A stretch of 23,892 nt of DNA from JBFMFH01 sp040752275. Its GTDB lineage: Bacteria; Acidobacteriota; Vicinamibacteria; Vicinamibacterales; JAKQTR01. How positions within the stretch are numbered: position 1 is the stretch's first letter; the number at the start of each line of letters is the position of its first letter. The notes beneath the pieces are model-generated. The model ran no database searches and was not told the DNA's origin. It was given only the letters and a program-made list of their open reading frames with translations. The stretch lies in contig JBFMFH010000084.1 of assembly GCA_040752275.1 (NCBI GenBank), forward strand, positions 1 to 23,892, written 5' to 3'. Below, one piece after another: positions 14,711 to 23,342 of the stretch. A program made the position numbers and the translations under genes.

Positions 14711-17700
14711 AACTCGCGGATGTCAGCGTCCGGCGCCCGGTCTTCGCGGTGATGATGAGCCTTGCGCTCGTCGTCCTGGGGTGGTTCTCGTACCGCCAAC
14801 TCGGCCTCGACCTGATGCCGAAGACGGACTACCCCACCGTCACCGTGTCTGCGGGTCTCCCGGGCGCCAGCGCCGAGGAGATGGAGACGTCGGTCACCAA
14901 GGTGATTGAGTCGGCCGTCAACACGATCAACGGCATCGATGAGCTGCGGTGCAGCTCGAGCCAGGGCTCGGCGCGCTGCACGATCTCGTTCAACCTCGAG
15001 CGTGACATCGAGGCAGCGACGCAGGACGTGCGCGACAAGGTCGCGGGCGTGCAAGGGCAGTTCCCGCGCGATACCGATCCGCCGCGGATCACGAAGATCG
15101 ATCCCGACTCGTCGCCAATCTTGACGCTGGTCATCTCGGCGGCGCGTTCGCGCAAGGAGGTGTCGCTCATCGCGGACCGGCAGATCAAACAGGTGCTCGA
15201 GACGGTGCGCGACGTGGGCGAGGTCGGTTTCATGGGCGACCGGCGCCGCGAGATCCAGATCCTGCTGAATCCGAACCGCCTCAATGCCTACGGCCTCACG
15301 ACCGACCAGGTGCGCACGGCCGTCGCGCGCCAGAACACCGAGATTCCCGGCGGCAGCTTCACGGCCGGACCGACTGACATCTCGATGCGCACGATGGGCC
15401 GGCTGCGGAGCGTGCGGGACTTCAACAAGATCGTGCTCGCCTACCGCGAGGGATCGGTGATCCGTCTCGAGGACGTCGCGCGCATCACCGATGCGATCGA
15501 GGAGGTCCGTAGTGAGACCACGCTCGACGGCGAATCGGCGGTGACGCTCACGATCCGCAAGCAGTCGGGCACGAACACGGTGACGGTCGTGGAGCGGGTG
15601 ATGGAGCGCCTGGCGCAGATTCAGGCGACGCTTCCCGCCGACATCAGGGTGAAGGCGAGGCGCGATCAGTCCCTGTTCATCCGAAGGTCGTTCGAGGAGA
15701 TCCAGCATCACCTGATCTGGGGTGGGATCCTGGCTTCTCTCGTCGTGTTCCTGTTCATCCGGAACCTGCGCGTCACCGCCATCGCGGCCCTCGCGATCCC
15801 GACGTCGATCATCGGGACCTTCACGGTGATGCGGGCGCTGGATTTCACGCTCAACAACATGACGATGCTCGCCTTGTCCCTGGCAACGGGAATCGTCATC
15901 GACGATGCGATCGTGGTACTGGAGAACATCTTCCGATACGTGGAAGAGAAGGGCGTGTCACCGAAGGAGGCCGCCATCAAGGCGACGGGCGAGATCGGGC
16001 TGGCCGTCATGGCCACGACGCTGTCGCTCGTGGTGATCTTCGTGCCGGTGGCGTTCATGACGGGGCAGGTGGGCCGCTACTTCTACAGCTTCGGCCTCAC
16101 CTCCGCGACGGCGATCCTGATCTCGATGTTTGTTTCGTTCACCCTGACGCCAGCCCTGTGCGGGTGGTGGTTGCGCTCTGTCGACGCGCGACAGGGGCAT
16201 GCAACGCAGTCGAAGCAGCGGGGCGCCTACGCGTGGGTGGACCGCCGGTACGGCCGCATGCTCGAGTGGTCGCTGGCGCACCGCCCCGCGATGCTGGGCA
16301 TCGCGGCCGTCGCCGTCGCCTCGGCCGTGCTGCTGTTCCCGTACGTAGGCAAGGAACTGGTGCCGGACGACGACCAGAGCGAGTTCAGCGTGAACGTGCG
16401 CCTGCCGCGCGGGACGAGCTACCAGCGCAGCCTCGAGTATGTCCGGCCGATCGAGCAGGAGATCCGCCAGGTGCTCGGCGCGAACTGTGTGTCCGTGATG
16501 GCGTCGCTGAACTCGGGCGGCGCCAATTACTGGATCCAGTTGACGCCACTCGAGCAGCGGGAGCAGACGCAGCAGCAGCTGATGGCGGCCACGCGCCGGA
16601 TGCTCTCGAAATACAAGAACGCCCGGATCAGCGTTTCTGGCGGCACCGACATCTCGGGGGCATCGAGCGCGGGTGGTCGCGGGGGCGGCGGCAGCACGAA
16701 CCGCCTGAGCATGATCGTGCAGGGGCCAGACATGGAGCAGCTGCAGATCTACTCGCAGGCGCTCCTCGAGAAGATCCGCGAGGTCGACGGCGTCACGGAC
16801 GCGGACACGAGCTTCGAGACGACGCAGCCGGAGCTGCGAATCACCATCGACCGCCAGCGGGCGGCTGACCTCGGTGTGCCTCTCGACGCCGTGTCGTCGA
16901 GCCTGCGGACGATGGTGGGCGGCGAGGAAGTGTCACGCTTCCAGGACGGCGACGAGCGGTACACCGTGCGGATGCGTCTCGACGAGCCCTACCGGCGGGA
17001 TCCCTCCACGATGGGAGACCTGTTCGTGCCGGCGGGCGGCGGCCGCATGGTGCGGGTGAGCGACGTGGCAACGCTGAGCATGGAACGGGCACCGACGTCG
17101 ATCGAGCGCTACAACCGCATGCGCCAGTACTCGGTGAACGCGAGCATCGACCGCGAGCGGACGACGCTGGGCCAGGCGCTGTCGGCGGCCCGGGCCAAGG
17201 TCGGCGAGCTAGGGCTGAAGGCGGGCTATCAGGTCACCTTTGGCGGCAGTGCCCGGACCCTCGACGAGGCGCAGAACGACTTCCTGCTGGCTGTATTCCT
17301 CGCCGTGGCGTTCATCTACATGGTGTTGGCGTCGCAGTTCAACTCCTTCATCCATCCGCTGACCATCATGACGGCGCTGCCCCTGAGTCTACCGGCGGGC
17401 CTCCTGACGTTGATGGCCTTCGGGATGACGATCAACGTCTACAGCGCCATCGGTTTGATGATGCTGTTCGGGATCGTCAAGAAGAACTCGATTCTGCAGG
17501 TGGACTACACCAACACGCTGCGCGCCGAAGGGATCGACAAGCACACCGCCCTCATCCAGGCCAATCACGTGCGGCTGCGGCCCATCCTGATGACGACGAT
17601 CTCGATCGTCGCCGGGATGCTGCCCATCGCGCTGGGCCGCGGGGCCGGGTCGGGATCGCGGGCGTCGATGGCCGTGACGATCATCGGCGGGCAGATGCTG

Positions 17701-17898
17701 TGTCTGCTGCTGACGCTGCTGGTGACCCCGGTTGTGTACTCGTACTTCGACGGGATGCGCGCGTGGCGGCCAAGCGATGTGGTGGCCCTGCTCCGTCCGA
17801 ACAGGCCTGGCGATCGGCTCGTGCCACCTCCGGTCGTCCCGGTGCCGGCCTTCCCGGTCGATCCGGGCGCATCCCCAGCGGAAGGTGCGTCTTCGTAG
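14707..17898 (+). CDS. RND multidrug efflux transporter, HAE-1 type
   Basis: This 1063-residue inner-membrane proton antiporter has the usual length and the duplicated layout: TM1 (11-30), a large periplasmic porter domain, TM2-6 (337-480), TM7 (about 530), a second porter domain, and TM8-12 (860-1010). The proton-relay Asp399-Asp400 lies in TM4 (GIVIDDAIVVLEN). The TM10 Lys motif is GIVKKNSILQVDY. The Asp pair is typical of the hydrophobe/amphiphile group rather than metal pumps. A Gly-rich insert (SAGGRGGGGST, about 655-665) sits in the second porter domain, and a Pro-rich cytosolic tail ends the protein. The GTG start shares GTGA with the adaptor stop. No TolC-like channel gene is in the window, so the complex must borrow one. 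Confidence 0.95.
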   Translation: MKLADVSVRRPVFAVMMSLALVVLGWFSYRQLGLDLMPKTDYPTVTVSAGLPGASAEEMETSVTKVIESAVNTINGIDELRCSSSQGSARCTISFNLERDIEAATQDVRDKVAGVQGQFPRDTDPPRITKIDPDSSPILTLVISAARSRKEVSLIADRQIKQVLETVRDVGEVGFMGDRRREIQILLNPNRLNAYGLTTDQVRTAVARQNTEIPGGSFTAGPTDISMRTMGRLRSVRDFNKIVLAYREGSVIRLEDVARITDAIEEVRSETTLDGESAVTLTIRKQSGTNTVTVVERVMERLAQIQATLPADIRVKARRDQSLFIRRSFEEIQHHLIWGGILASLVVFLFIRNLRVTAIAALAIPTSIIGTFTVMRALDFTLNNMTMLALSLATGIVIDDAIVVLENIFRYVEEKGVSPKEAAIKATGEIGLAVMATTLSLVVIFVPVAFMTGQVGRYFYSFGLTSATAILISMFVSFTLTPALCGWWLRSVDARQGHATQSKQRGAYAWVDRRYGRMLEWSLAHRPAMLGIAAVAVASAVLLFPYVGKELVPDDDQSEFSVNVRLPRGTSYQRSLEYVRPIEQEIRQVLGANCVSVMASLNSGGANYWIQLTPLEQREQTQQQLMAATRRMLSKYKNARISVSGGTDISGASSAGGRGGGGSTNRLSMIVQGPDMEQLQIYSQALLEKIREVDGVTDADTSFETTQPELRITIDRQRAADLGVPLDAVSSSLRTMVGGEEVSRFQDGDERYTVRMRLDEPYRRDPSTMGDLFVPAGGGRMVRVSDVATLSMERAPTSIERYNRMRQYSVNASIDRERTTLGQALSAARAKVGELGLKAGYQVTFGGSARTLDEAQNDFLLAVFLAVAFIYMVLASQFNSFIHPLTIMTALPLSLPAGLLTLMAFGMTINVYSAIGLMMLFGIVKKNSILQVDYTNTLRAEGIDKHTALIQANHVRLRPILMTTISIVAGMLPIALGRGAGSGSRASMAVTIIGGQMLCLLLTLLVTPVVYSYFDGMRAWRPSDVVALLRPNRPGDRLVPPPVVPVPAFPVDPGASPAEGASS

Positions 17899-17991
17899 CC
17901 CTCGCGGCCGTCTATTTCTTCACGCCCGGTGCGGTCGACAGGCCCTTCTCCTTCCACGTGCCGGACCTGATCGGGCGCTCCGCCCGCGAGT

Positions 17992-18579
17992 TCACGACGT
18001 CGTTGGGCGCAGTCCTTCGGCCAGCGCTCGTTCGAGCAGATCGGCGATTTCGAGCGTTGTGGCCCATGCACGCAGGTAGTCGAGAGCCAGCGCCTCCTGC
18101 TGCACGCGGACGACGCCGATGACATCCTGCCACTGACGCTCCGATGTCATCCCGCCGGCACGAAACCAGAGAAGCTTGCCGAGCACCACGTCCTCGGCGG
18201 TTGCGATCTCCAGCTCGGCGGGCTCGCCGCCGGCGAGCGCGGTTTCGCGGACGCGGCGGGCGACCTGCTGGAGCCCGAACCCACCCGGCGGTGGGACGAA
18301 CAGATCGATCTTGAAGCCGGTGTCGAGATGGATCGCGTTGAAACTGCGCCCGCGCGCGATGGCCCGCCGCGCCGCGTCTGCGTCCACGTAGAAGGCTGTC
18401 GACAGATGGTCGATCAGCGGCGCCACATGCTCCGGCCGGAGCTCCACGACCATGTCCGCATCGTTGGTCGCCCTGGGCACGCCCCGGGCGGAACTGGCCA
18501 GCGATCCCACGAGCACGTACGGCACGTCCAGCGACTCGAGCGTGCGGGCCACGAGCAGGACGATCTCGGTTGGCGTCAC
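17992..18579 (-). CDS. MNT-fold nucleotidyltransferase, toxin/defence-like
   Basis: This 195-residue protein has a minimal nucleotidyltransferase core: VLVGSLASSARG (Gly25-Ser26), the metal pair Asp40/Asp42 in ATNDADMVVE, and a third acidic residue Asp92 in FKIDLFV. Such stand-alone proteins (related to AbiEii, DUF6036 and MNT families) transfer nucleotides to RNA or proteins and often act in toxin-antitoxin or abortive-infection pairs. A helical C-terminal part (about 125-190) contains the EDVVLGKLLWFRAG stretch common in these families. The GTG start overlaps the stop of the 87-aa gene as GTGA. The frame can be opened further upstream only through that gene. It is convergent with the RND gene, which ends 93 bases away. 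The activity and the target are unknown. Confidence 0.85.
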   Translation of the reverse strand: MTPTEIVLLVARTLESLDVPYVLVGSLASSARGVPRATNDADMVVELRPEHVAPLIDHLSTAFYVDADAARRAIARGRSFNAIHLDTGFKIDLFVPPPGGFGLQQVARRVRETALAGGEPAELEIATAEDVVLGKLLWFRAGGMTSERQWQDVIGVVRVQQEALALDYLRAWATTLEIADLLERALAEGLRPTTS

Positions 18580-18839
18580 GCGCGCTCGGAGGCCGGCGCC
18601 GCGCCTGCCCGGCGGCGCTTCGCCAGCAGCCGGCGCAGATCCGTCTCACCGGCCCGCGGATGGCGGCGCCGCAAGTCGGCCAAGGCGAGGGCCGTCGTCA
18701 ATTCGTAGAGCTGATCGGCCTGGGCGAGACGGCGCCAGACCGGCAGGGATCGGAGGATGGCCATCTGTACCCGCTCGGCGTCGGGACTGGTGTCGCCATA
18801 CCCGCTGTCGTCGACAAGCGTGCCGTCGCCGATGGCCAC
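18576..18839 (-). CDS. Conserved small helical protein paired with the nucleotidyltransferase
   Basis: This 87-residue protein seems mostly alpha-helical. After a variable N-terminus, residues 17-75 (SPDAERVQMAILRS through RHPRAG) follow a pattern I recall from small proteins encoded just before MNT-type nucleotidyltransferases in many soil bacteria. The C-terminus is basic. It could be the antitoxin or partner of the next gene, with which it shares GTGA. The GTG start at 18839 lacks a ribosome site, but TACAAT lies 6 bases upstream, so the mRNA may be leaderless; ATG 18764 is an alternative internal start. The pairing is seen in the sequence; the partner role is inferred. Confidence 0.7.
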   Translation of the reverse strand: MAIGDGTLVDDSGYGDTSPDAERVQMAILRSLPVWRRLAQADQLYELTTALALADLRRRHPRAGETDLRRLLAKRRRAGAAPASERA

Positions 18840-18845
18840 GACCGC

Positions 18846-18896
18846 ATTGTACTACCGCGGCTGGACCCGGCCTTCTGCAGCTCCTTGACAGCTGCA
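18846..18896 (-). promoter_or_regulatory. Possible promoter and inverted repeat of the nucleotidyltransferase pair
   Basis: On the minus strand, TACAAT (18846-18851) resembles a -10 box 6 bases before the GTG start; no good -35 is seen. Upstream, TGCAGCT (18876-18882) and AGCTGCA (18890-18896) form a perfect 7-base inverted repeat with a 7-base spacer. This could be an operator for autoregulation or just the scar joining the PIN remnant to this locus. Confidence 0.35.
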
Positions 18897-18997
18897 TGAT
18901 CGCGGCAACCGCCCTGCACCACGGGCTCACCATCGTGACCCGAAACGCACGCGACTTCCGGCGCACCGGTGTGGCCGGCGTGGGCCAGTTCGCGTAG
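18884..18997 (+). pseudogene. 3' remnant of a VapC-like PIN-domain toxin gene
   Basis: The plus-strand frame ending at TAG 18995-18997 reads MIAATALHHGLTIVTRN then ARDFRRTGV. This is the classic C-terminal end of VapC PIN ribonucleases, where the Asp of ...TRNxxDF is part of the metal site. About 37 codons remain; the catalytic N-terminal two thirds and the antitoxin gene are missing. The frame upstream does not resemble PIN sequence. It begins beside a 7-base inverted repeat at 18876-18896. It is probably not expressed. The family assignment is confident from the motif; the extent of the remnant is approximate at its 5' end. Confidence 0.7.
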
Positions 18998-19109
18998 CGG
19001 AGGCAATCCCGCCCCGCTGCGGCGGCGGCCGCGCAAAGCCGCGGCGCGCGGCGCTTCGTCTCCTCGTCGGGCGGCAACGCGGGGCTCGCGGTCGGCGCGG
19101 CAGTGTCTC

Positions 19110-19141
19110 GGGCCGGCGGCGAACCGGGCCGGCGGCGAACC
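19110..19141. repeat. Tandem 16-base repeat
   Basis: GGGCCGGCGGCGAACC occurs twice in a row without mismatch (19110-19125 and 19126-19141), in the non-coding stretch 18998-19204 between the PIN and ParE remnants. That stretch otherwise holds only GC-rich DNA without recognisable genes. Confidence 0.6.
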
Positions 19142-19204
19142 GGGTCGTGACGTCGCGTATCCCCGAGTGCCCGAGGCCGGCGGCGTGCTTCAGAGCCGCA
19201 CCGG

Positions 19205-19336
19205 TCACTGTTGCCGGCTGCGACGCACGGCAATGATCTCGAGCCGGTCGCCGCGCAGCCTGTACGGGATGACGTCGGGCGAGCCGCGCAGGATGACGCG
19301 GTGCTCGGGTCCGAGGCCGGGGGTGTTCGGCCGCTC
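19205..19336 (-). pseudogene. 3' remnant of a ParE/RelE-type toxin gene
   Basis: On the minus strand, the frame ending at TGA (19205-19207) reads HRVILRGSPDVIPYRLRG then DRLEIIAVRRSRQQ. It resembles the last beta strands of ParE/RelE toxins (pattern VIPYRxxGDRxEIxxVxHxRQ). Upstream, the same frame runs into the 3' end of the molybdoenzyme gene, so only about 44 codons remain and no antitoxin gene is present. The usual His before the final Arg is replaced by Arg. It is most likely a decayed toxin; a very small expressed protein cannot be excluded, but no start codon with a ribosome site is seen. Confidence 0.55.
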
Positions 19337-19338
19337 GA

Positions 19339-21539
19339 TTATGCCCAGTGGAAACTGTGCCGCGAGAGCGGCAGGTCGCGGATTCTCCGGCCGGTAGCGG
19401 CGAAGATCGCATTGCAGACGGCCGGCAGGATGGGCGGCAGCGCCGGCTCGCCGAGTCCCGTGGGTGGGAACGGGGTCTCGAGGAAGTGCACCTCGATCTC
19501 CGCCGGGGCCTGCTTCATCCGCATCAGCGGGGATTCATGAAGGTTGGCCTGCACGGCCCGGCCGCGGTCAATGGTGATCTCCTGCGCCATCAGCGCGCCA
19601 AGCCCGTCGATGACCGACCCCTGCACCTGATTGATGGCCATGCTGGGATTGATGATCGGGCTGCCGATGTCTCCCGCAACCCAGACCTGGTGAACCCGCA
19701 GCCCGCCCGACCGATCGACGGTCACATCGGCCACTTCCGCGAAATATCCGCGGTGGCTGAACTGGAACGCCACGCCCATGCCAGTCCCCGTCGAGGCCTT
19801 CCGCGACGCCCAGCCGGACTTCTGGGCAACGAGCCGCAGCACGCCCCGCATCCGCGCGGCGTCGAAGTTGTCACGCTGGTTGTCGGCCACCGCCAGCGTG
19901 CGCGGAAGACTCAGCAGGTCCAGGCGGAACTGCAGCGGATCCTTCCCGGCGGCGTGCGCCAGTTCGTCGAGGAACGACTGGAACACGAACGAGAACGCGT
20001 TGCTGCGCGGCGCCCTCAACGCCCCGGTCGGCACGCCCAGGGGCATGAGCGATCCAAGGAAGGCGAAGTTCGGCACGAAGCCCGCCGGGAACTCCGTCGG
20101 CGCGATGTTCGCCGACGGCGCGAACTGGTCTTTCTCGCCGAAGCTCACGAAGTGATTCCGCCATGCGACGAGCGCGCCCGAGGCGTCGAGTCCACCCTTC
20201 AGGAAGTGGAAGCCGGCGGGGCGGTAGAAGTCGTGCTGCATGTCGTCTTCGCGCGTCCACAGCAGCTTGACCGGTGCGCCGGCCACCCTGGCAATCCACG
20301 CGGCCTCGACCATGTAGTCGTTCGACAGGCGCCGTCCGAAACCGCCGCCCGCGCGCTGCAGGTGGATGGTGACATCGCTCTCCCTGACCCCGAGCGTCGA
20401 GGCCACGAGCTGGCGCCCCCGCTGCGGCGTCTGCGTAGGTGCCCAGATCTCGACCCGGCTGCCAATGACCTCGGCTGTGCAGTTCTGGGGCTCGAGTGGC
20501 GCATGCGCGATGAAGGGATAGGCGTACTCGGCCTCGACGACCTTGGCCGCACCGGCAAGTGCCCCGTCGGCGTCGCCATCTCGGTAGAGCACCAGCGCCG
20601 GAGTCTGCGACGAGAGTTCCCGCGCCGTGCGGGCAAAGCCCTCGCTCGACTGCTGTGCCGTCGGGCCTTCATTCCATGCCACGCGCAGCGCACGGCGGGC
20701 ACTGCGGGCTTCCCACCACGACTCGGCGACGATGGCCACGCCGCCGAGCAGTCCGTCCAGGCTGGTACCACCTTCGACGATGAAGGCATGCCTGACGCCG
20801 GGCATGGTCTTCACCTGGTCGAGGTTGGCGCTCGCGACCTTCCCGCCGAACACCGGGCACTTCTCGAAGACGGCCCACAACATGCCGGGCCGCGTGAAGT
20901 CGATGCCGTAGAGCGGCCTGCCGGTCACAATCGCGGGGTTGTCGATGCCCGGCATCGGCTTGCCGACAATCGTGTAGGTGCCGGGTTCCTTCAGCGCCAC
21001 GCTCTTCAGGTCCGGCGGCGGCAGTGTGGCCGCCGTGGCCGCAAGCTCGCCGTAGCCGAGCGATCGCCCGGAGGCGCGGTGCCGGACGCGGCCCGACCCG
21101 GTCTCGCACTCGCCCCCCGGCACGTTCCACCTGCGGGCGGCGGCCGCCACGAGCATCTGACGTCCGGCGGCGCCGGCCCGGCGAAGCGGATCCCAGTGGT
21201 GGGCGTCGCCGTGCTGCCGCCGGCGCGCTGGGGTCCGTAGCTCGCTTCGTCGAGATCCGCCTGTTCGATCGTCACGCGCGTCCAGTCGGCATCGAGCTCC
21301 TCCGCCACCAGCATCGGGAGCATCGTCTTGACGCCCTGTCCGATCTCGGGGTTCTTCGCGATGATGGTGATCGCGCCATCGGCCGAGATGCGGATGAAGG
21401 CGTTGGGTGCGAACGGCGCCGTGTCGGCCAGCCCCAAGGCACCAGCGGCCGGTTCGATGTACGTCGCGATCAGCATGCCGCCGCCGGCCTGGGCGGTGAC
21501 GCGAAGGAACGCTCGACGGTCGAGGGTGACCTTCTCCAT
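19339..21539 (-). pseudogene. Isoquinoline 1-oxidoreductase-like molybdopterin subunit, interrupted by an apparent one-base deletion
   Basis: This is the large subunit of a periplasmic xanthine-dehydrogenase-family molybdenum hydroxylase (IorB type). The ATG at 21539 has GGGAGG 4 bases upstream and begins with a Tat signal (LDRRAFLRVTA). The frame runs well to residue 114 (GGSTATPT) and then goes out of register. One missing T on the plus strand near 21197 (CCCAGTGGT for CCCAGTTGGT) would restore ATPTNWDPLRRAG and an uninterrupted protein of about 733 residues, the usual size. The downstream 618 codons are intact, with RAPRSNAFSFVFQSF and the catalytic-Glu motif GLGEPALPPILPA. Sequencing error or recent inactivation are both possible. 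The small Fe-S subunit lies 9 bases upstream. Substrates are N-heterocycles or aldehydes in known relatives. Confidence 0.85.
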
Positions 21540-21548
21540 GGCGCCTCC

Positions 21549-22076
21549 CTATCGATCGCTCGCCCGGCTTGCCGGGGCGGGTGACAGCAGGGCTGGCGAC
21601 ACCGGGGCGGGCGTCGCGCGGCCGGCCATGGTGGCTGCCCGGTGAATCGCCTGTCGGATGCGCAGGTACGTCCCGCACCGGCACAGATTGAGGCTCATCG
21701 CCGAGTCGATGTCGGCATCAGTGGGTGTGGGCGTCCGCGCCAGGAGCGCGGCAGCTGCCATGATCTGGCCCGCCTGGCAGTAGCCGCACTGGGGGACATC
21801 GAGCTCCAGCCAGGCCCGCTGCAGAGGGTGAGAGCCGTCCGGCGACAGCCCCTCAATCGTCGTGATGGGCTCGCGCGCGGCCGAGGAGACGAGCGTCTGG
21901 CAGGCGCGGACGGGACGCCCGCCGAGGAGCACCGTGCACGCGCCGCACTGCCCGATGCCGCAGCCGTACTTCGTGCCGCGCAGGCCCAAGGTGTCGCGCA
22001 GGACCCACAAGAGGGGCATATCCGACGGGACATCGATGGACGAGGTGGTGCCGTTGACACGGAGAGTGTAGCGCAT
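21549..22076 (-). CDS. (2Fe-2S)-binding small subunit of isoquinoline 1-oxidoreductase-like enzyme
   Basis: This 175-residue electron-transfer subunit (IorA type) passes electrons from the molybdenum centre. The plant-ferredoxin-like N-terminal cluster is bound by KYGCGIGQCGACTVLL plus the later Cys in RPVRAC. The second cluster, in the helical domain, is bound by CGYCQAGQIM and NLCRCGTY. All eight Cys are present. The ATG at 22076 starts the conserved YTLRVNG strand, with GGGAG about 10 bases upstream; an in-frame GTG at 22118 would add 14 atypical residues. It has no signal peptide and is presumably co-exported with the Tat-signal-bearing large subunit, whose gene starts 9 bases downstream. 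A cytochrome c subunit or a maturation (XdhC-type) gene is not seen nearby. Confidence 0.93.
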   Translation of the reverse strand: MRYTLRVNGTTSSIDVPSDMPLLWVLRDTLGLRGTKYGCGIGQCGACTVLLGGRPVRACQTLVSSAAREPITTIEGLSPDGSHPLQRAWLELDVPQCGYCQAGQIMAAAALLARTPTPTDADIDSAMSLNLCRCGTYLRIRQAIHRAATMAGRATPAPVSPALLSPAPASRASDR

Positions 22077-22224
22077 CGCGAAGACGCTCCCGGCGCACGC
22101 CTGCTGGCGAGGGTCCACCCGTACGGGCTCGGCCGTCCGACGTGGAGCCTCAATGGGTTGGGAAGATCAGCCCGTCGAGCTGATTGAACAGGAAAACGGC
22201 CCGGGAATCAAGCCTTCGCTTCGG

Positions 22225-23211
22225 TCAAGGGGCCGCGCCGGGGCCTGTTGCCACCGGCGACTGTCGCGATGGCTCCAACTCTGTGTCTCTGTCGACCAGC
22301 ACACGGGCAGAGGCCGGAATGCCTGTCATGTCTGATGCGCCGCGCAGGATGAGCCACGGTAGGTCGAGGCCGGTCGGGTGGGCCTTCTCGAACGCCGCAG
22401 CCTTGTCGGCCCATGCCCGTGGTGTCAGGTCTGCCTGCGCCGGCATGGCCAGGACGAGGCTGTTCGCCGATCCGGCGCATTTCAGGAGCCGCGTTTCCGG
22501 AAAGACGACGCTGTAGGTCTTGACCATGTCCCAGTAGCCCGGTTCGGCATCCCAGAGATTCGCGCACACCACGCCGCCTTCCGCTAGGTGGTTCTTGACG
22601 CTCTCCAGGAACTCGCGCGTCGTCAGGTGGTACGGAATCGACAGAGCCGTGAACGCATCGAGGAGGATCACGTCGTATTTCTGCGTCGACCCCTCGATGA
22701 TTGCGCGTCCGTCGCCCAGGCGAACGATCTGCCGCGCGTCGGGCTTGAAGTAGAAGTAGGCCGTTGCGACGTTCACCATCTCTGGATCGAGCTCGGCCGT
22801 CTCGATCGTCGCGCCGGGGAGCAGCTTGTGCAGGTAGCGCTGGATGCACGCACCGCCGAGGCCGACGACTAGGATTCGCACGGGTGCACGCGCGACGGGA
22901 AGGGCGGCCATCATGTGCCGCGCGTAGGACAGCGTGGGCACATCTGGGTGCGCCAGATCCATCTCGGATTGAATCGCATCGGTGCCGTCGAAACGGCCGT
23001 CGAAGACGAGTTGACGGAACCCGTCGGCGGTGTCCAGTACCGTGATGAGCTGGTACCGGCTGCGGATCTCGTAGATGACCTCGTAATCCTGGGCCGCGGT
23101 CGACAGGGGAAACAGGAAGCTGCAGAGAGCCGCCGGCACCAGGAGCAGGCTGACGCGTGAGAGCCGTCGGCCGCGGGCCAAGGCGAGATGGGCAGGGTGC
23201 CGGCGTGTCAT
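22225..23211 (-). CDS. Exported spermidine-synthase-like protein
   Basis: This 328-residue protein has a basic N-terminus and a hydrophobic segment (residues 18-40) ending STAAQD, a likely Sec signal peptide. The body is a Rossmann methyltransferase/polyamine-synthase fold: ILVVGLGGACIQRYL (113-127) with the acidic ETAELDP (137-143), RLGDGRA (164-170), and DVILLDAFTALSIPYHL (180-196), where Asp185 aligns with the catalytic Asp region of spermidine synthases. Export of such a fold is unusual, because decarboxylated SAM is cytosolic. It may use another aminopropyl-type donor, be a membrane-anchored variant, or have lost activity. The ATG at 23211 lacks a strong ribosome site. The gene is upstream of the molybdoenzyme small subunit on the same strand, with a 148-base gap. 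Confidence 0.82.
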   Translation of the reverse strand: MTRRHPAHLALARGRRLSRVSLLLVPAALCSFLFPLSTAAQDYEVIYEIRSRYQLITVLDTADGFRQLVFDGRFDGTDAIQSEMDLAHPDVPTLSYARHMMAALPVARAPVRILVVGLGGACIQRYLHKLLPGATIETAELDPEMVNVATAYFYFKPDARQIVRLGDGRAIIEGSTQKYDVILLDAFTALSIPYHLTTREFLESVKNHLAEGGVVCANLWDAEPGYWDMVKTYSVVFPETRLLKCAGSANSLVLAMPAQADLTPRAWADKAAAFEKAHPTGLDLPWLILRGASDMTGIPASARVLVDRDTELEPSRQSPVATGPGAAP

Positions 23212-23342
23212 GGCGAGGCTGACCGGCGTTGTCGGTCAGTATAGCGTCCCGCCTGTCGGTGGCGCGAGTCACGACCGGAAGTGGTGGTCGAGCTGTGCGA
23301 ACAGGTAGCGGAAGGTAATGTCGTCGATGTGACGGGGTGGGC

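Noticed and set aside
17912..17991. Minus-strand reading ending RSGTWKEKGLSTAPGVKK and plus-strand reading YFFTPGAVDRPFSFHV in the gap after the RND gene
   Set aside because: Both look mildly protein-like but have no start codon with a ribosome site and match no family I know; treated as intergenic.
19348..21240. Long plus-strand open frame antisense to the molybdoenzyme gene
   Set aside because: Shadow frame; the minus strand encodes a recognisable enzyme with conserved motifs.
23268..23339. Minus-strand fragment reading HIDDITFRYLFAQLDHHFRS before a TGA
   Set aside because: It resembles the end of a real protein, but only about 24 codons exist, the upstream sequence is the RHH promoter, and I cannot name a family; too short to call a pseudogene.
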